Counted from the first letter of the stretch, positions 1-8,418 are shown. The stretch is 64,000 nt of DNA from Haloarchaeobius sp. HME9146 (GCF_025399835.1 NZ_JAODVR010000002.1:1-64000); one strand, 5' to 3'. The notes: a model not told the origin generated them from the sequence alone. Numbers and translations: made by a program.

Positions 1-974
1 ATCGCTCCGACGAGTTCGAGGCCAAACTGCGCGGGAAGACCTACCAGGAGATTCTGGCCGAGGGCGGCGGTATCCTTCGGTCGGTCGAGGCCGTCAGGAA
101 GGCCGACGAGGACACCCTGCTCGCGAACCTCATGTCCCACCTCGACGTGATGCTCGAACACGGCACCACGACGGTCGAGGTGAAGTCGGGTTACGGCCTC
201 GACACCGAGACCGAACTCCGGATGCTCCGGGTCATCGGCCGCGCCGACGAACAGCACCCCGTCGACGTGATTCCGACGTTCATGGGAGCCCACGCCGTCC
301 CGCAGGGGATGGACACCGACGAGTACGTCGATGAGGTCTGTGAGGAACAGATTCCCGCGGTCGCCGAGCAGGGCATCGCGACGTTCTGTGACGTGTTCTG
401 CGAGGAGGGCGTGTTCTCGGTCGAGCAGTCCCGCCGGATTCTCAAGGTGGGCCGCGACCACGGCCTGACGCCGAAGGTCCACGCCGAGGAACTCGCCCAC
501 ATCGGCGGCACGAAACTCGCCGCCGAGATCGGCGCGACCAGCGCCGACCACCTCCTCTATTCGACCGAGGAGGACGTGGACGCGCTGATCGACGCGAGCG
601 TCGTTCCGGTCCTCCTGCCGGGGACCGCCTTCGGTCTCGGCGAGGAGTACGCCGACGCCCGGATGATGCTCGACCGGGACGCCCCGGTTGCCATCGCGAC
701 CGACTTCAACCCGAACTGTCACAGCCACAGCATGGGCTTCGCCCAGTCACTCGCCTGCGTCGGCATGCGCATGACGCCCGCGGAGGCCCTTCGGGCGAGT
801 ACGACGAACGCCGCCGCCGCCCTCGACCTGCCCGCCAGACATGGGACGCTCCGGCAGGGCGCACCCGCCGACATCGCGATTCTCGACGCGCCGTCATTCC
901 GGCACGTCTCCTACCAGTACGGGACGAACGTGGTCGAGACCGTGTTCAAGGCTGGCGAGCGGGTCCACGGCTGA
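1..974 (+). CDS. hutI: Imidazolonepropionase, 5' end outside window
   Basis: This is the C-terminal part of an amidohydrolase-fold imidazolonepropionase, the third enzyme of histidine degradation, which hydrolyses imidazolone-5-propionate to N-formimino-L-glutamate in the cytoplasm. The reading frame is open from base 3, so the gene begins before the window. Family landmarks are the VKSGYGLDTETELRML stretch, a VHAEELAH motif containing metal-binding or catalytic His/Glu, DHLLY, and ATDFNPNCHSHSM with the conserved Asp. It ends with the usual small beta-sandwich return (GAPADIAILDAP). The rest of a hut cluster would be expected upstream; nothing downstream belongs to it. The assignment is firm; only the N-terminus is missing. 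Confidence 0.93.
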   Translation, partial: RSDEFEAKLRGKTYQEILAEGGGILRSVEAVRKADEDTLLANLMSHLDVMLEHGTTTVEVKSGYGLDTETELRMLRVIGRADEQHPVDVIPTFMGAHAVPQGMDTDEYVDEVCEEQIPAVAEQGIATFCDVFCEEGVFSVEQSRRILKVGRDHGLTPKVHAEELAHIGGTKLAAEIGATSADHLLYSTEEDVDALIDASVVPVLLPGTAFGLGEEYADARMMLDRDAPVAIATDFNPNCHSHSMGFAQSLACVGMRMTPAEALRASTTNAAAALDLPARHGTLRQGAPADIAILDAPSFRHVSYQYGTNVVETVFKAGERVHG

Positions 975-1031
975 TCCGGTCCCGGCGCTGGCACCGGAAC
1001 GCCTTTCATTCTCGAACGAGGCCGACAGATT

Positions 1032-1925
1032 ATGAACACGTCCGAAAAGCGACTGGTACTCCCCAGCGTCGCCATCGCTGGCCTGGTGCTGCTCGTCGGC
1101 TCTCTCGGCGTGCGGGTCGGCCAGAGTCTCGTCGTGGGCCGGGGCCTGTCCACGTTCACCGGCTTCGGCTCGAACACGGTACTGACACTCGCTCTCCTGT
1201 GCCTCGTCGGCGGGCTCCTCAGCAGGACGACCGCCTCCGGGGGCTTCGCCACCCCGGCGAAACGTCTGTTCCTCGTCGGAGGCTGTCTCGCCGTCCTGGC
1301 TGCCGTCATCGCCGTCACACTGGAATCGCTGCCGTCCGACGACCCGGCGGCACTGGTCCCGTTCTACGGGCCGACGGTGGTCACGTCGCTGGGTGTCTTC
1401 CTCGTCCTGCGTCTTTGCCTCGCGGCGCGTCCCGCCCTCGCCAGCGACACCCACGTCGACGAGCGCTCTCTCCCGTTTGATGCTGGCCCGCTCGTGACCG
1501 CCGCCGTCGTGGCCCTCGCGATGGTGGTGCTCCAGTTGCTCCTGGGCGTCTTCGGCTGGCCGTCGCTGGCGGTTGTGGGAGGTGACCTCTGGAAAGTCGT
1601 CTGGATTTCGTTCGCCTTCGTCGCCGCGCCGACCGGGGCCTTCCTCTTTGCACTCGGCGTGGTCTTCCGACGCGAGTTTTCGCTAGCGACCGCCATCGGC
1701 GCTGCCGGACTGCTCACTGTCGTCGTGTGTCTGCTCGGCGTCTCGCTGTTCGTGGTCGAACCCGGTGAGACACAGGTGGTGCTGGCCAACGTCGTCGGCC
1801 AGCTGCAGTGGGTGGTTCAGTTCGTCGCCGCGGTGCTACTGTTCAGGCCCGTGTTGGCGTTTCGCGCTGGAGCGGGGCAGACGGGCCGTACAAAACAGTC
1901 CCGTCACACGGTGGATTCCTGGTGA
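1032..1925 (+). CDS. Polytopic membrane protein, function unknown
   Basis: The 297-residue product is almost entirely hydrophobic, with about eight predicted transmembrane helices. The first starts near residue 10 after a short basic N-terminus, and the last ends near residue 282. There is a short Arg/Lys-rich cytoplasmic tail. No catalytic or transport motif is recognisable. The ATG lies 57 bases after the hutI stop, in a TTAT-containing AT-rich patch. It is convergent with the DsrE-like gene, nine bases away. A stand-alone haloarchaeal membrane protein is all that can be supported. Confidence 0.7.
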   Translation: MNTSEKRLVLPSVAIAGLVLLVGSLGVRVGQSLVVGRGLSTFTGFGSNTVLTLALLCLVGGLLSRTTASGGFATPAKRLFLVGGCLAVLAAVIAVTLESLPSDDPAALVPFYGPTVVTSLGVFLVLRLCLAARPALASDTHVDERSLPFDAGPLVTAAVVALAMVVLQLLLGVFGWPSLAVVGGDLWKVVWISFAFVAAPTGAFLFALGVVFRREFSLATAIGAAGLLTVVVCLLGVSLFVVEPGETQVVLANVVGQLQWVVQFVAAVLLFRPVLAFRAGAGQTGRTKQSRHTVDSW

Positions 1926-1934
1926 CCGCCGGGG

Positions 1935-2288
1935 TCAGTACGTGATGACCTCGTAGCCGTCGTCGACCAGTTCCTTGACGCTCGGATGGCCGTCGAACTC
2001 GTCCACGCGCTCGACAGCTGCGTCCTCGACGGCATCGTCCTGCTCGAAGGCACCCGCACAGTAGTCACACACCTGCACGTGCTCCTCGAGCGAGTTGTAC
2101 AGCGCGTGTGCGTCGTGGTCTTCGTCCGACAGCTCGGCGATCCACTGGGTCCCGGCACCGTCGAAGATGAGTTCGACCTCGTCGCCCGCGTCGGCGAACT
2201 CCTTGGCTGCCTGCATTCCGTTGACGACACGACCGAGGTCGGCGTGCGATTCTGTACCAGCGAGCACGATGATGGCTGCTTTGGACAT
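1935..2288 (-). CDS. DsrE-like small protein (paralogue of the one at 32044)
   Basis: The 117-residue protein starts MSKAAIIVLAGTESHADLGR and fits the DsrE/DsrF-like alpha/beta fold used in sulfur relay and related proteins. A central acidic EVELIFDGAGTQWI strand is followed by a CDYC pair around residues 77-80, a plausible thiol site. The start at 2288 was chosen because similarity to the second copy in this window begins exactly there; the upstream extension is low-complexity. The chemistry it performs is unknown. Both copies have the CxxC and end in DDGYEV-type sequence. Confidence 0.75.
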   Translation of the reverse strand: MSKAAIIVLAGTESHADLGRVVNGMQAAKEFADAGDEVELIFDGAGTQWIAELSDEDHDAHALYNSLEEHVQVCDYCAGAFEQDDAVEDAAVERVDEFDGHPSVKELVDDGYEVITY

Positions 2289-2418
2289 CGTGGCTGCCCC
2301 TCGGCCCGCCGCCACCTTCAAGCCTGAGCCGTCGTGCGCTTCCGACGCGATTCCGGTGTGAACAACCGTGATGGTTGGCGGTGGGCTCTTGGGTGTCCGA
2401 CACCTTCTCCCGAGCAGG

Positions 2419-2697
2419 ATGAACGAGGACGACACCGCGGCGCGGCTGCGGGAACTCTACGAGCACCTTCGGGCGACCGAGGAACTCCCGGTCGAGCGGA
2501 CCGCGAACCGCTGGATCGGTGAGGCAGAGGCGGTCGCTGGAGACCTCGCAGACTCCGACCTGCCCCCCGAGGTGGTCCGCGAGCGCGTGGGCCACGTCGA
2601 ACACCTGCTGTCACAGGTGGACGGGACCGGCAGCGACGCGGCAGACGAGCACGTCCAGCAGGCGAAAGCACTCGTGTCGACCGTTCTCTCGGAGTGA
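2419..2697 (+). CDS. Small acidic helical protein, hypothetical
   Basis: The 92-residue protein starts at ATG 2419 (MNEDDTAARLRELYEHLR). The in-frame upstream codons overlap the divergent promoter zone and look non-coding. It is very acidic and predicted all-alpha with no Cys or membrane segment. Its pattern of amphipathic helices suggests a small helical bundle. It is divergent from the DsrE-like gene and convergent with the carbonic anhydrase. I do not recognise a family; codon use and acidity fit a real haloarchaeal gene. Confidence 0.6.
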   Translation: MNEDDTAARLRELYEHLRATEELPVERTANRWIGEAEAVAGDLADSDLPPEVVRERVGHVEHLLSQVDGTGSDAADEHVQQAKALVSTVLSE

Positions 2698-2716
2698 CTG
2701 TCGTCGTCCTGCTCGG

Positions 2717-3328
2717 TCACTCTCGGGTGTTGACCTCTTCGGAGAGACGCTCGTGTGGCCGGCGGAGCGCGCCACTCTCGACCTCGTAGATGTAGCCTCG
2801 AACCTCGACGTCGTCGGGGATGAACGGGTGGTTCTGCAATAGTGCGACCTGTTCCTCGCAGGCGTCGTCGATGTCGTCGGTCATACGGACCCAGTCCGCC
2901 AGGGAGGCGTCGCCGATGTTCAGAGACGGGAGCGAGGGGTCCAGCGAGACGCTGTCGAGGTCGCCACCGCAGGCGTGTTCGAGGCCCTCGACGACCGCGT
3001 CGTCGGGCGCGCTCATCATCCCGCAGTCGGTGTGCTTGACCACGAGTATCTCCTCGGTGTCGAAGAAGTTCGTCGTCAGCGCGGCGCTTCGAATCACGTC
3101 GTCGGTCACCTTCCCACCGGCGTTCCGGAAGACGTGTGCGTCGCCGAGTTCGATGCCGAGGACGTCTTCGAGTGGAATCCGCTCGTCCATGCAGGCGACG
3201 ACCATCAGTTGCCTGTCGTTCGGAATCCCCTTCTGCCGTCGCCGGGCCCAGTCGTCGCGGTCGTCGATGCGCTGTTCGACCCACTCGTGTGCAAGTCCGG
3301 GCGTCGGTGGCGTGGTTTCGTCCGTCAT
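2717..3328 (-). CDS. Beta-class carbonic anhydrase
   Basis: The 203-residue enzyme catalyses reversible hydration of CO2 to bicarbonate with a Zn centre. The family ligands are visible: Cys46 in CMDER, His99 and Cys102 in KHTDCG. The Asp48/Arg50 dyad lies in the CxDxR motif. The GDAHVFRNAGG segment is the conserved active-site loop. No signal peptide is present, so it is cytoplasmic. Start 3328 (MTDETTPPTPG) was chosen over the longer frame, whose extra 17 residues lack haloarchaeal character. The length fits the short beta-CA subclass. Confidence 0.92.
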   Translation of the reverse strand: MTDETTPPTPGLAHEWVEQRIDDRDDWARRRQKGIPNDRQLMVVACMDERIPLEDVLGIELGDAHVFRNAGGKVTDDVIRSAALTTNFFDTEEILVVKHTDCGMMSAPDDAVVEGLEHACGGDLDSVSLDPSLPSLNIGDASLADWVRMTDDIDDACEEQVALLQNHPFIPDDVEVRGYIYEVESGALRRPHERLSEEVNTRE

Positions 3329-3510
3329 CGTACACGACTTCGGCACGAAGGCAGGCACCTCTTTGCCATGAAGTGTCATGGGGGCTGGGGAGGTTTCTCG
3401 CTCCCGGGACCGCCCATCAGTTCCACTACCAAACTAGTTCCAGTACCGGGACAGGCCGCGCCATGCCGGCCGACCTGCCGAACTCGGTCCTCTACAAGGT
3501 ATCGAAGTCT

Positions 3511-3535
3511 CGGACAGCCGTCTCCGGGCTGTCCG
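3511..3535 (-). terminator. Perfect 9-bp stem-loop after the zinc-protein gene
   Basis: CGGACAGCC and GGCTGTCCG form a perfect 9-bp inverted repeat around a 7-nt loop, 30 bases beyond the stop of the minus-strand zinc protein. No long T-tract follows on the minus strand, so termination is an inference from position. It could also act as a 3' mRNA-stability hairpin. Confidence 0.4.
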
Positions 3536-3565
3536 TCTCTGCAGCACGAACGGTCGCGACCGTGG

Positions 3566-3754
3566 TCACTCTCTTACCTGGTGTATCCAGTCCTCTTCGA
3601 GGTAGGAATCGAGACACGGCTCGCAGAGGACGATCTGGAGCGTCCGGTCGGCTTCGCAGACGAGGTCTCGTTCGTGGCCGACCATGCGGTTACAGTTGCT
3701 ACACTCCTCTTTGGCTGCCTGTGTCCGTTCGTCCCGCCGTTTGAAACTGGGCAT
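3566..3754 (-). CDS. Small zinc-finger protein with two CxxC pairs
   Basis: The 62-residue protein MPSFKRRDERTQAAKEEC... carries CSNC at residues 18-21 and CEPC at residues 44-47, spaced as a single four-Cys zinc site. The N-terminus is basic and the C-terminus acidic (YLEEDWIHQ). This matches the large class of haloarchaeal one-domain zinc-finger microproteins, whose roles are mostly unknown and include regulation of adaptation. It stands alone with its own flanking non-coding DNA. The call rests on the Cys pattern. Confidence 0.7.
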   Translation of the reverse strand: MPSFKRRDERTQAAKEECSNCNRMVGHERDLVCEADRTLQIVLCEPCLDSYLEEDWIHQVRE

Positions 3755-3910
3755 CGTGGTAGTAACGCCGGTCCTCCTGGTCGTCAGCCGCGCGAGATGA
3801 ATCTAGACCAGTGGTTGTCGACCTTGTACCTTGATGTACGGTACCGTCTGGCATATACTGTCCCTTCGGTCGTGAAGCCAACCTCAGGTCAGAGAGGATT
3901 TCGAGTGTCC

Positions 3911-4987
3911 CTAGAGTGGCTCGTCACCCTCGATAATCCGCTCGGCGCGGGCCGCGAGGGCGGGCACGCGGTCCTCCATCAGGGGGTACATCGGGTCGTC
4001 GCTGTTGCCCTCCAGATAGCGCCGGAAGAACATCTCGCCCAGCCCGGCGAGCTTGTAGACGGCCAGCGCCCGGTAGAACCGGTCGTGTTCGAAGTCGAAG
4101 CCCGTCTGGGCCTCGTACCGGTCGACCAGTTCCCGCCGGGTCGGGTACTCCTCGTTCTCCATGAACGTCGCCGTCAGCTCCGGCACCGCGGGCTCGGGGT
4201 CCTTCGCGTCGCGCCAGTACGAGAGCATCCAGCCGAAGTCCGCGAGCGGGTCGCCCAGCGTGCTCATCTCCCAGTCGAACACTGCGACCAGCTCCGGCGG
4301 CGTGTCGGGGCCGAACATGACGTTGTCCAGTTTGTAGTCACCATGGACCAGCGTCTCCGGGTGGTCCTCGGGGACGTTCTCCTGCAGCCACTCGCCGACC
4401 CGCCGGAGCGTCGGGACGGTCCGCTCCTCGGCGGTTACCTGGAACGCCCAGTCGAGTTGCTTCTGCCAGCGGTCGACCTGTCGCTGGGTGTAGCCGGCGG
4501 CACGCCCGAACTCGTCGAGCCCGACCGATTCGAGGTCGACCGAATGGATGCTCGCGAGGGTGTCCACGAGCTCCTCGCCGATTCGCTGGCGGTGCTCGGG
4601 CGTGGCGAACGCCTCGGGCTCCGTGTCCCTGAGTACGTGTCCCTCGACGCGGTCCATGACGTAGAAGTCGGCCCCGAGAACCTCGTGGTCGTCGCAGGCG
4701 AGGACGGTCGTCGGGACTGGGACCGCCGTCTCCTGCAGCGCGTCCATCACCCGGTACTCCCGGAGCACGTCGTGGGCCGTGTCCGCGGTCTCGCCCGGCG
4801 GCGGCCGCCGGATGACGAGCTCCCGGTCGCCCCAGGTCACGAACAGCGTCTCGTTCGAGTGGCCCTCCTGGTGGTGTTCGACCGAGAAGGCCGATGCGTC
4901 GCCGAGTTCACGGCGCAGGTACGACTCCAGGGCGTCCTCGTCGACGAGTCGCTCGAAGTAGGACTCGTCGGTGTGTGGGTCGGTCAC
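3911..4987 (-). CDS. APH-family phosphotransferase (ACAD10/11 kinase-like)
   Basis: The 358-residue protein has the aminoglycoside-phosphotransferase/choline-kinase fold. A glycine-rich strand region is near residue 38 (HHQEGHSNETLFV), HGDYKLDNVMF is the catalytic loop (HGDxxxxN), and VFDWEMSTLGDP is the metal-binding loop. The product starts with GTG preceded by a GGAGG ribosome-binding site. It is divergently transcribed from an acyl-CoA dehydrogenase 80 bases away. In eukaryotic ACAD10/11 and bacterial LvaA/LvaC, this kinase type phosphorylates 4-hydroxyacyl-CoA and the dehydrogenase partner then removes the phosphate. That role here is an inference from family and neighbour; an antibiotic-resistance role is unlikely. 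Confidence 0.82.
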   Translation of the reverse strand: MTDPHTDESYFERLVDEDALESYLRRELGDASAFSVEHHQEGHSNETLFVTWGDRELVIRRPPPGETADTAHDVLREYRVMDALQETAVPVPTTVLACDDHEVLGADFYVMDRVEGHVLRDTEPEAFATPEHRQRIGEELVDTLASIHSVDLESVGLDEFGRAAGYTQRQVDRWQKQLDWAFQVTAEERTVPTLRRVGEWLQENVPEDHPETLVHGDYKLDNVMFGPDTPPELVAVFDWEMSTLGDPLADFGWMLSYWRDAKDPEPAVPELTATFMENEEYPTRRELVDRYEAQTGFDFEHDRFYRALAVYKLAGLGEMFFRRYLEGNSDDPMYPLMEDRVPALAARAERIIEGDEPL

Positions 4988-5028
4988 AGGTTTCCCTCCA
5001 TTCCTACATACCTTTGCAACTTTCCGCC

Positions 5029-5057
5029 TGTTATAGATTTACACACCTCGAGTGTGT
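5029..5057 (+). promoter_or_regulatory. TATA-like element and ACACA/TGTGT inverted repeat upstream of the dehydrogenase
   Basis: GTTATAGATTTA (5029-5040) lies 28-39 nt before the dehydrogenase ATG, in the haloarchaeal TATA position. Directly downstream, ACACA-CCTCGAG-TGTGT (5041-5057) has 5-bp arms around a near-palindromic centre. An operator placed between TATA and the start would favour repression. Both elements are read from sequence only. Confidence 0.4.
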
Positions 5058-5067
5058 TGCCGGTGGT

Positions 5068-6291
5068 ATGGAGTACACCGATTCCGAGACCGCACGAGAC
5101 CTCGCGGCCCGGGCGCGAGCGTTCGTCGAAGAGTACGTCATCCCCGTCGAGCGCGAGCACCTCGGCGGCCCGGCGGTCGACGAGGAGACCATCGCGGCCC
5201 TGCGCGAGAAGGCCCGCGAGCACGACGTCTACGCCCCACAGATGCCCGAGGAGTACGGCGGGCTCGGGCTGGACTTCCGCGACGTCCTCCCGCTGTTCGA
5301 GGAGGCCGGCCGGAGCCTGCTCGGCCCGAGCGCGATGCGCGTCGCCGCCCCCGACGAGGGGAACATGCATACGCTCGAACTGGTCGGGACCGAGGAGCAG
5401 AAGGAGGAGTGGCTTCGCCCCCTCGTGGCCGGCGAGATCCGCTCGGCGTTCTCGATGACCGAACCCCACGATGGCGGCGGCTCGGACCCGAAGATGATCC
5501 GCACCACAGCAGAGAAAGACGGCGACGAGTGGGTCATCAACGGCCACAAGTGGTGGACGACACAGGGCTCGGAGGCGGACGTGCTCATCGTGATGGCCCG
5601 GACCGACCTCGACGCCCACCCGTACGAGGGAACCTCCCTGTTCCTCGTGCCGGCCGACACCGAGGGCGTGAACATCGTCCGTGACATCCCCCACGTCGGC
5701 GGGGGCGTCACCGGCGGCAGCCACGCAGAGATACTGTACGAGGACGTGCGAATCCCGGAGGAGAACCTACTCGGAACCGAGGACGCGGGCTTCAAACACG
5801 CCCAGCAGCGCCTCGGGCCGGCCCGCCTCACCCACTGCATGCGCTTCTCCGGGATGGCCCAACGCGCCCTCGACGTGACCACTGCGTACACCAGCGAGCG
5901 CGAGGCGTTCGGCTCACCGCTCGCGGAGAAGCAGGCGCTGCGGTACGACATCGCCGAGGCAGAGATTCAGCTCCACGCCGCCCGAACCATGATTCGCGAC
6001 GCAGCCGACCGCATCTCCGCCGGCGACGAAGCCCGCATTCCGGTCGCGATGGCGAAGGTGTTCACCGCGAACACGGTCCAGGACATCATCGACCAGTGCG
6101 TCCAGTTCTGTGGCGGCAACGGCATCGGGAAGGACCTTCCCCTTGCAGACTTCTACGAGGACGTCCGCGCGTTCCGCATCATCGACGGGGCCGACGAGGT
6201 CCACAAGCGGGTCATCGCGCGCGAGGCGTTCTCGGACGTGGACGAGTCCGAACTCGACGTGCTGACGCGCTTCGGCGAACCGAACCGGTGA
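5068..6291 (+). CDS. Acyl-CoA dehydrogenase, ACAD10/11-like
   Basis: The 407-residue FAD-dependent dehydrogenase spans the alpha domain (1-120), beta domain (about 121-230) and C-terminal helical domain. Conserved parts are the GGLGLDFRDV helix, SMTEPHDGGGSDP (substrate/FAD loop), WWTTQGSEAD and CGGNGIGKDLPLADFYEDVR. The C-terminus reads IDGADEVHKRVIARE, the pattern of the ACAD10/11 group rather than the YEGT of classical short/medium-chain enzymes. Start 5068 follows a TATA-like element and matches the family N-terminus; the longer frame antisense to the kinase is rejected. Its divergent partner is an APH-type kinase, so it may act on phosphorylated hydroxyacyl-CoA. Confidence 0.9.
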   Translation: MEYTDSETARDLAARARAFVEEYVIPVEREHLGGPAVDEETIAALREKAREHDVYAPQMPEEYGGLGLDFRDVLPLFEEAGRSLLGPSAMRVAAPDEGNMHTLELVGTEEQKEEWLRPLVAGEIRSAFSMTEPHDGGGSDPKMIRTTAEKDGDEWVINGHKWWTTQGSEADVLIVMARTDLDAHPYEGTSLFLVPADTEGVNIVRDIPHVGGGVTGGSHAEILYEDVRIPEENLLGTEDAGFKHAQQRLGPARLTHCMRFSGMAQRALDVTTAYTSEREAFGSPLAEKQALRYDIAEAEIQLHAARTMIRDAADRISAGDEARIPVAMAKVFTANTVQDIIDQCVQFCGGNGIGKDLPLADFYEDVRAFRIIDGADEVHKRVIAREAFSDVDESELDVLTRFGEPNR

Positions 6292-6330
6292 GTCGTCGGC
6301 TAGCCGCGTCGCCCCCAGCCCGTCCCCGGC

Positions 6331-7140
6331 TCAGAACGGGAGCGGGAAGCTGCCGGCGCTGAGCCACACCATCACGGCGATGAGACAGAGCTGGAAGAAC
6401 CCCTGTACGCCGGACAGTTTGGCGTTTCGCATCCCGATGCGGTTCACGACGGCGTGGTCGGGGTTCGACGAGCGCATCTCGGTGTAGATGCGAACCTCCC
6501 CGGGGAGTAACAGGCCGAACCCCTGGACGGAGAGGATGGTGACGATGGCGAGGGCGAGTGCGATGGGAACGGGAATCGTTCCGAGGTTCTGGTAGGAGGT
6601 CGCGACCCAGGCGAGACTCCCGACGGTGACGACGGCCTGCCAGCCCTGCCAGCGCCAGTCCCGGAGCGCGTCGAAGTTCCAGCCGATGAGCGCGACAGCG
6701 GGAACGAGATTGACCGCGGTGAAGACGGCCAACCACGCGTTCGAGTGCGGGAACCACCCCTCCCGGATGGCCAGGGTGATTCCTCCGAAGATGGTGGTCA
6801 TGGCGAGGACGGGCAACAGGAAACTCGTCTTCGGTGTGAGTCGCTTGAAGACGTTGGCCTTCTCCGTCTCGGAGAGCCCCCCGATGACCGGCCCGAGGAC
6901 CAGCCCGAAGAACAGGTCGATGCCGGTCCACATCACGCCCGCCATCACGTGGACGTAGATGTGGTGCTGGAGCGGCCCCACCTCGACGGCGTAGGCCAGC
7001 GCCAGCAGCGGGACGACAACCACCCCGATTGCGAACGCCGGGTTGGCCTGCTCGGCCATTCCGGCCACAGTCCCCCGAATGCCCTCTCGGGTGTCCGATT
7101 CCGTTCCCCCTGCAGTCTCCTGCACTTCCCCAGTTGACAT
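6331..7140 (-). CDS. Integral membrane protein with His-containing helix, unknown
   Basis: The 269-residue protein begins MSTGEVQETAGGT and has about seven or eight transmembrane segments after a 30-residue polar N-terminus. The second helix region reads HHIYVHVMAGVMWTGIDLFFG, reminiscent of DUF2269/CopD-type membrane proteins where such His residues bind haem or copper. That resemblance is weak and no function follows from it. Start 7140 was chosen because the upstream frame overlaps the divergent exchanger promoter. It is convergent with the acyl-CoA dehydrogenase. Confidence 0.7.
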   Translation of the reverse strand: MSTGEVQETAGGTESDTREGIRGTVAGMAEQANPAFAIGVVVVPLLALAYAVEVGPLQHHIYVHVMAGVMWTGIDLFFGLVLGPVIGGLSETEKANVFKRLTPKTSFLLPVLAMTTIFGGITLAIREGWFPHSNAWLAVFTAVNLVPAVALIGWNFDALRDWRWQGWQAVVTVGSLAWVATSYQNLGTIPVPIALALAIVTILSVQGFGLLLPGEVRIYTEMRSSNPDHAVVNRIGMRNAKLSGVQGFFQLCLIAVMVWLSAGSFPLPF

Positions 7141-7303
7141 GTCTGTCAGTGGATTTGTGGTTCCCCCTCTTAGGCGTTTTCGCCACCTCGGCCGGAAACC
7201 CGTCGCTGACCGCGGTCCCGGACCGGGGACACGGCCCGCAACCGCCGGCAATTCGACCGGTAATCGCTGGATTCTTCCTCGCCTTCGCGCAAGGCTCAAC
7301 GAG

Positions 7304-8341
7304 ATGGTGCTCTTCGGTCTCCTGCCCGACTCGACGGTACTGAACGTCGTCGCCATCCTCGTGGCGACGGGCTTCATCTGGCTGGGTAGCGGGTGGCTCG
7401 AAGAGTCCGCCGAACACCTCTCTGCGTACTACGGGCTCCCGGCCGTCGTACAGGGCTCCATCGTCGTCGCCGTCGGGTCGAGCTTCCCCGAACTCGCCAG
7501 CGTGGTGTTCGCCTCCCTCGGTGGCGCGTTCAACATGGGCGTCGGTGCCATCGTCGGGTCGGCGATCTTCAACGTCCTCGTGATACCTGCCCTGTCGGGC
7601 ATCGTGACCGACGACGAGCTCGAGACGAGTCGTACCATCGTCTACAAAGAGGCGCAGTTCTACATGCTGGCTGTCTCGGTACTGGTCGTCACGTTCGCCC
7701 TGGCGGTCATCTACGCACCGGTGCCAGGCGCGCCGGAACTCACGGGCAGTATCACGCGGCCACTCGCGGTGATTCCGCTCCTGCTGTACGGGCTCTACCT
7801 GTTCATCCAGTGGCAGGACGTCAGCGACCACGAGGCCGAGGTCGCCCCGCCGGGCATCCGGGTCGGTCGCGAGTGGGGACGGCTGGCCGTCGGTCTGTTG
7901 GTCATCCTCGTCGCGGTCGAACAGCTCGTCCACGGCGTCGAGTACCTCGGGGCCACGTTCGGTATTCCGGAGTTCCTCGCGGGCGTCACCATCCTCGCAG
8001 CGGCCACGAGCCTCCCCGACATGCTGGTGAGCGTCCGGTCGGCACGAGCAGGCAACGGGGTGACGAGCCTCGGAAACGTCCTCGGGTCGAACACGTTCGA
8101 CCTCCTGGTGGCGCTTCCTATCGGCGTGCTCATCGTCGGCAGCGTCCCCATCGACTTCGCCGTGGCAATCCCGATGATGGGTGTGCTCACGCTCGCGACG
8201 GTCCTCCTGTTCGCCATCATGCGGACCGGGCTATCGCTCAGCACCCCGGAATCTTACGCGCTCCTGGTTGCGTACCTCGCGTTCGTGGTCTGGGTCGTCG
8301 CCGAGACCGCCGGGGTGACGGATCTCATCCGGGGTGCGTGA
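7304..8341 (+). CDS. Sodium/calcium exchanger family (CaCA) antiporter
   Basis: The 345-residue protein has about ten transmembrane helices arranged as two inverted halves. The signature alpha repeats are GSSFPELASVVFASLGG (about 58-74, continuing to GAIVGSAIFN) and AATSLPDMLVSV (233-244) followed by GNVLGSNTFDLL. A hydrophilic loop near residues 171-192 separates the halves. Such proteins exchange Ca2+ or other cations for Na+, H+ or K+ across the cell membrane; specificity cannot be read here. Start 7304 gives the normal N-terminal helix. A strong hairpin follows the stop. Confidence 0.88.
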   Translation: MVLFGLLPDSTVLNVVAILVATGFIWLGSGWLEESAEHLSAYYGLPAVVQGSIVVAVGSSFPELASVVFASLGGAFNMGVGAIVGSAIFNVLVIPALSGIVTDDELETSRTIVYKEAQFYMLAVSVLVVTFALAVIYAPVPGAPELTGSITRPLAVIPLLLYGLYLFIQWQDVSDHEAEVAPPGIRVGREWGRLAVGLLVILVAVEQLVHGVEYLGATFGIPEFLAGVTILAAATSLPDMLVSVRSARAGNGVTSLGNVLGSNTFDLLVALPIGVLIVGSVPIDFAVAIPMMGVLTLATVLLFAIMRTGLSLSTPESYALLVAYLAFVVWVVAETAGVTDLIRGA

Positions 8342-8356
8342 CCGCCCCATTGCACA

Positions 8357-8386
8357 GCGGACCGGGTCGCGGTGCGCCCGGTCCGC
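8357..8386 (+). terminator. Perfect 10-bp stem-loop after the exchanger gene
   Basis: GCGGACCGGG and CCCGGTCCGC form a 10-bp perfect GC-rich inverted repeat with a 10-nt loop, starting 16 bases after the exchanger stop and 24 bases before the TATA box of the permease unit. Its position between two transcription units suggests a 3' end structure. No T-tract follows. Confidence 0.5.
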
Positions 8387-8409
8387 GAGAGAGGAAACTG
8401 ACGCCCGAG

Positions 8410-8418
8410 TTATATTAT
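8410..8418 (+). promoter_or_regulatory. TATA box of the permease operon
   Basis: GTTATATTA is an isolated AT run in GC-rich DNA. Its centre is about 27 nt upstream of the ATG at 8441, so the predicted transcript would begin at or next to that ATG rather than near the permease start at 8488. Confidence 0.6.

Noticed and set aside
2975-5458. 827-codon plus-strand frame
   Set aside because: It runs antisense to the carbonic anhydrase and kinase genes, has Arg/Pro-rich low-complexity sequence, and carries no recognisable domain. It is a high-GC shadow.
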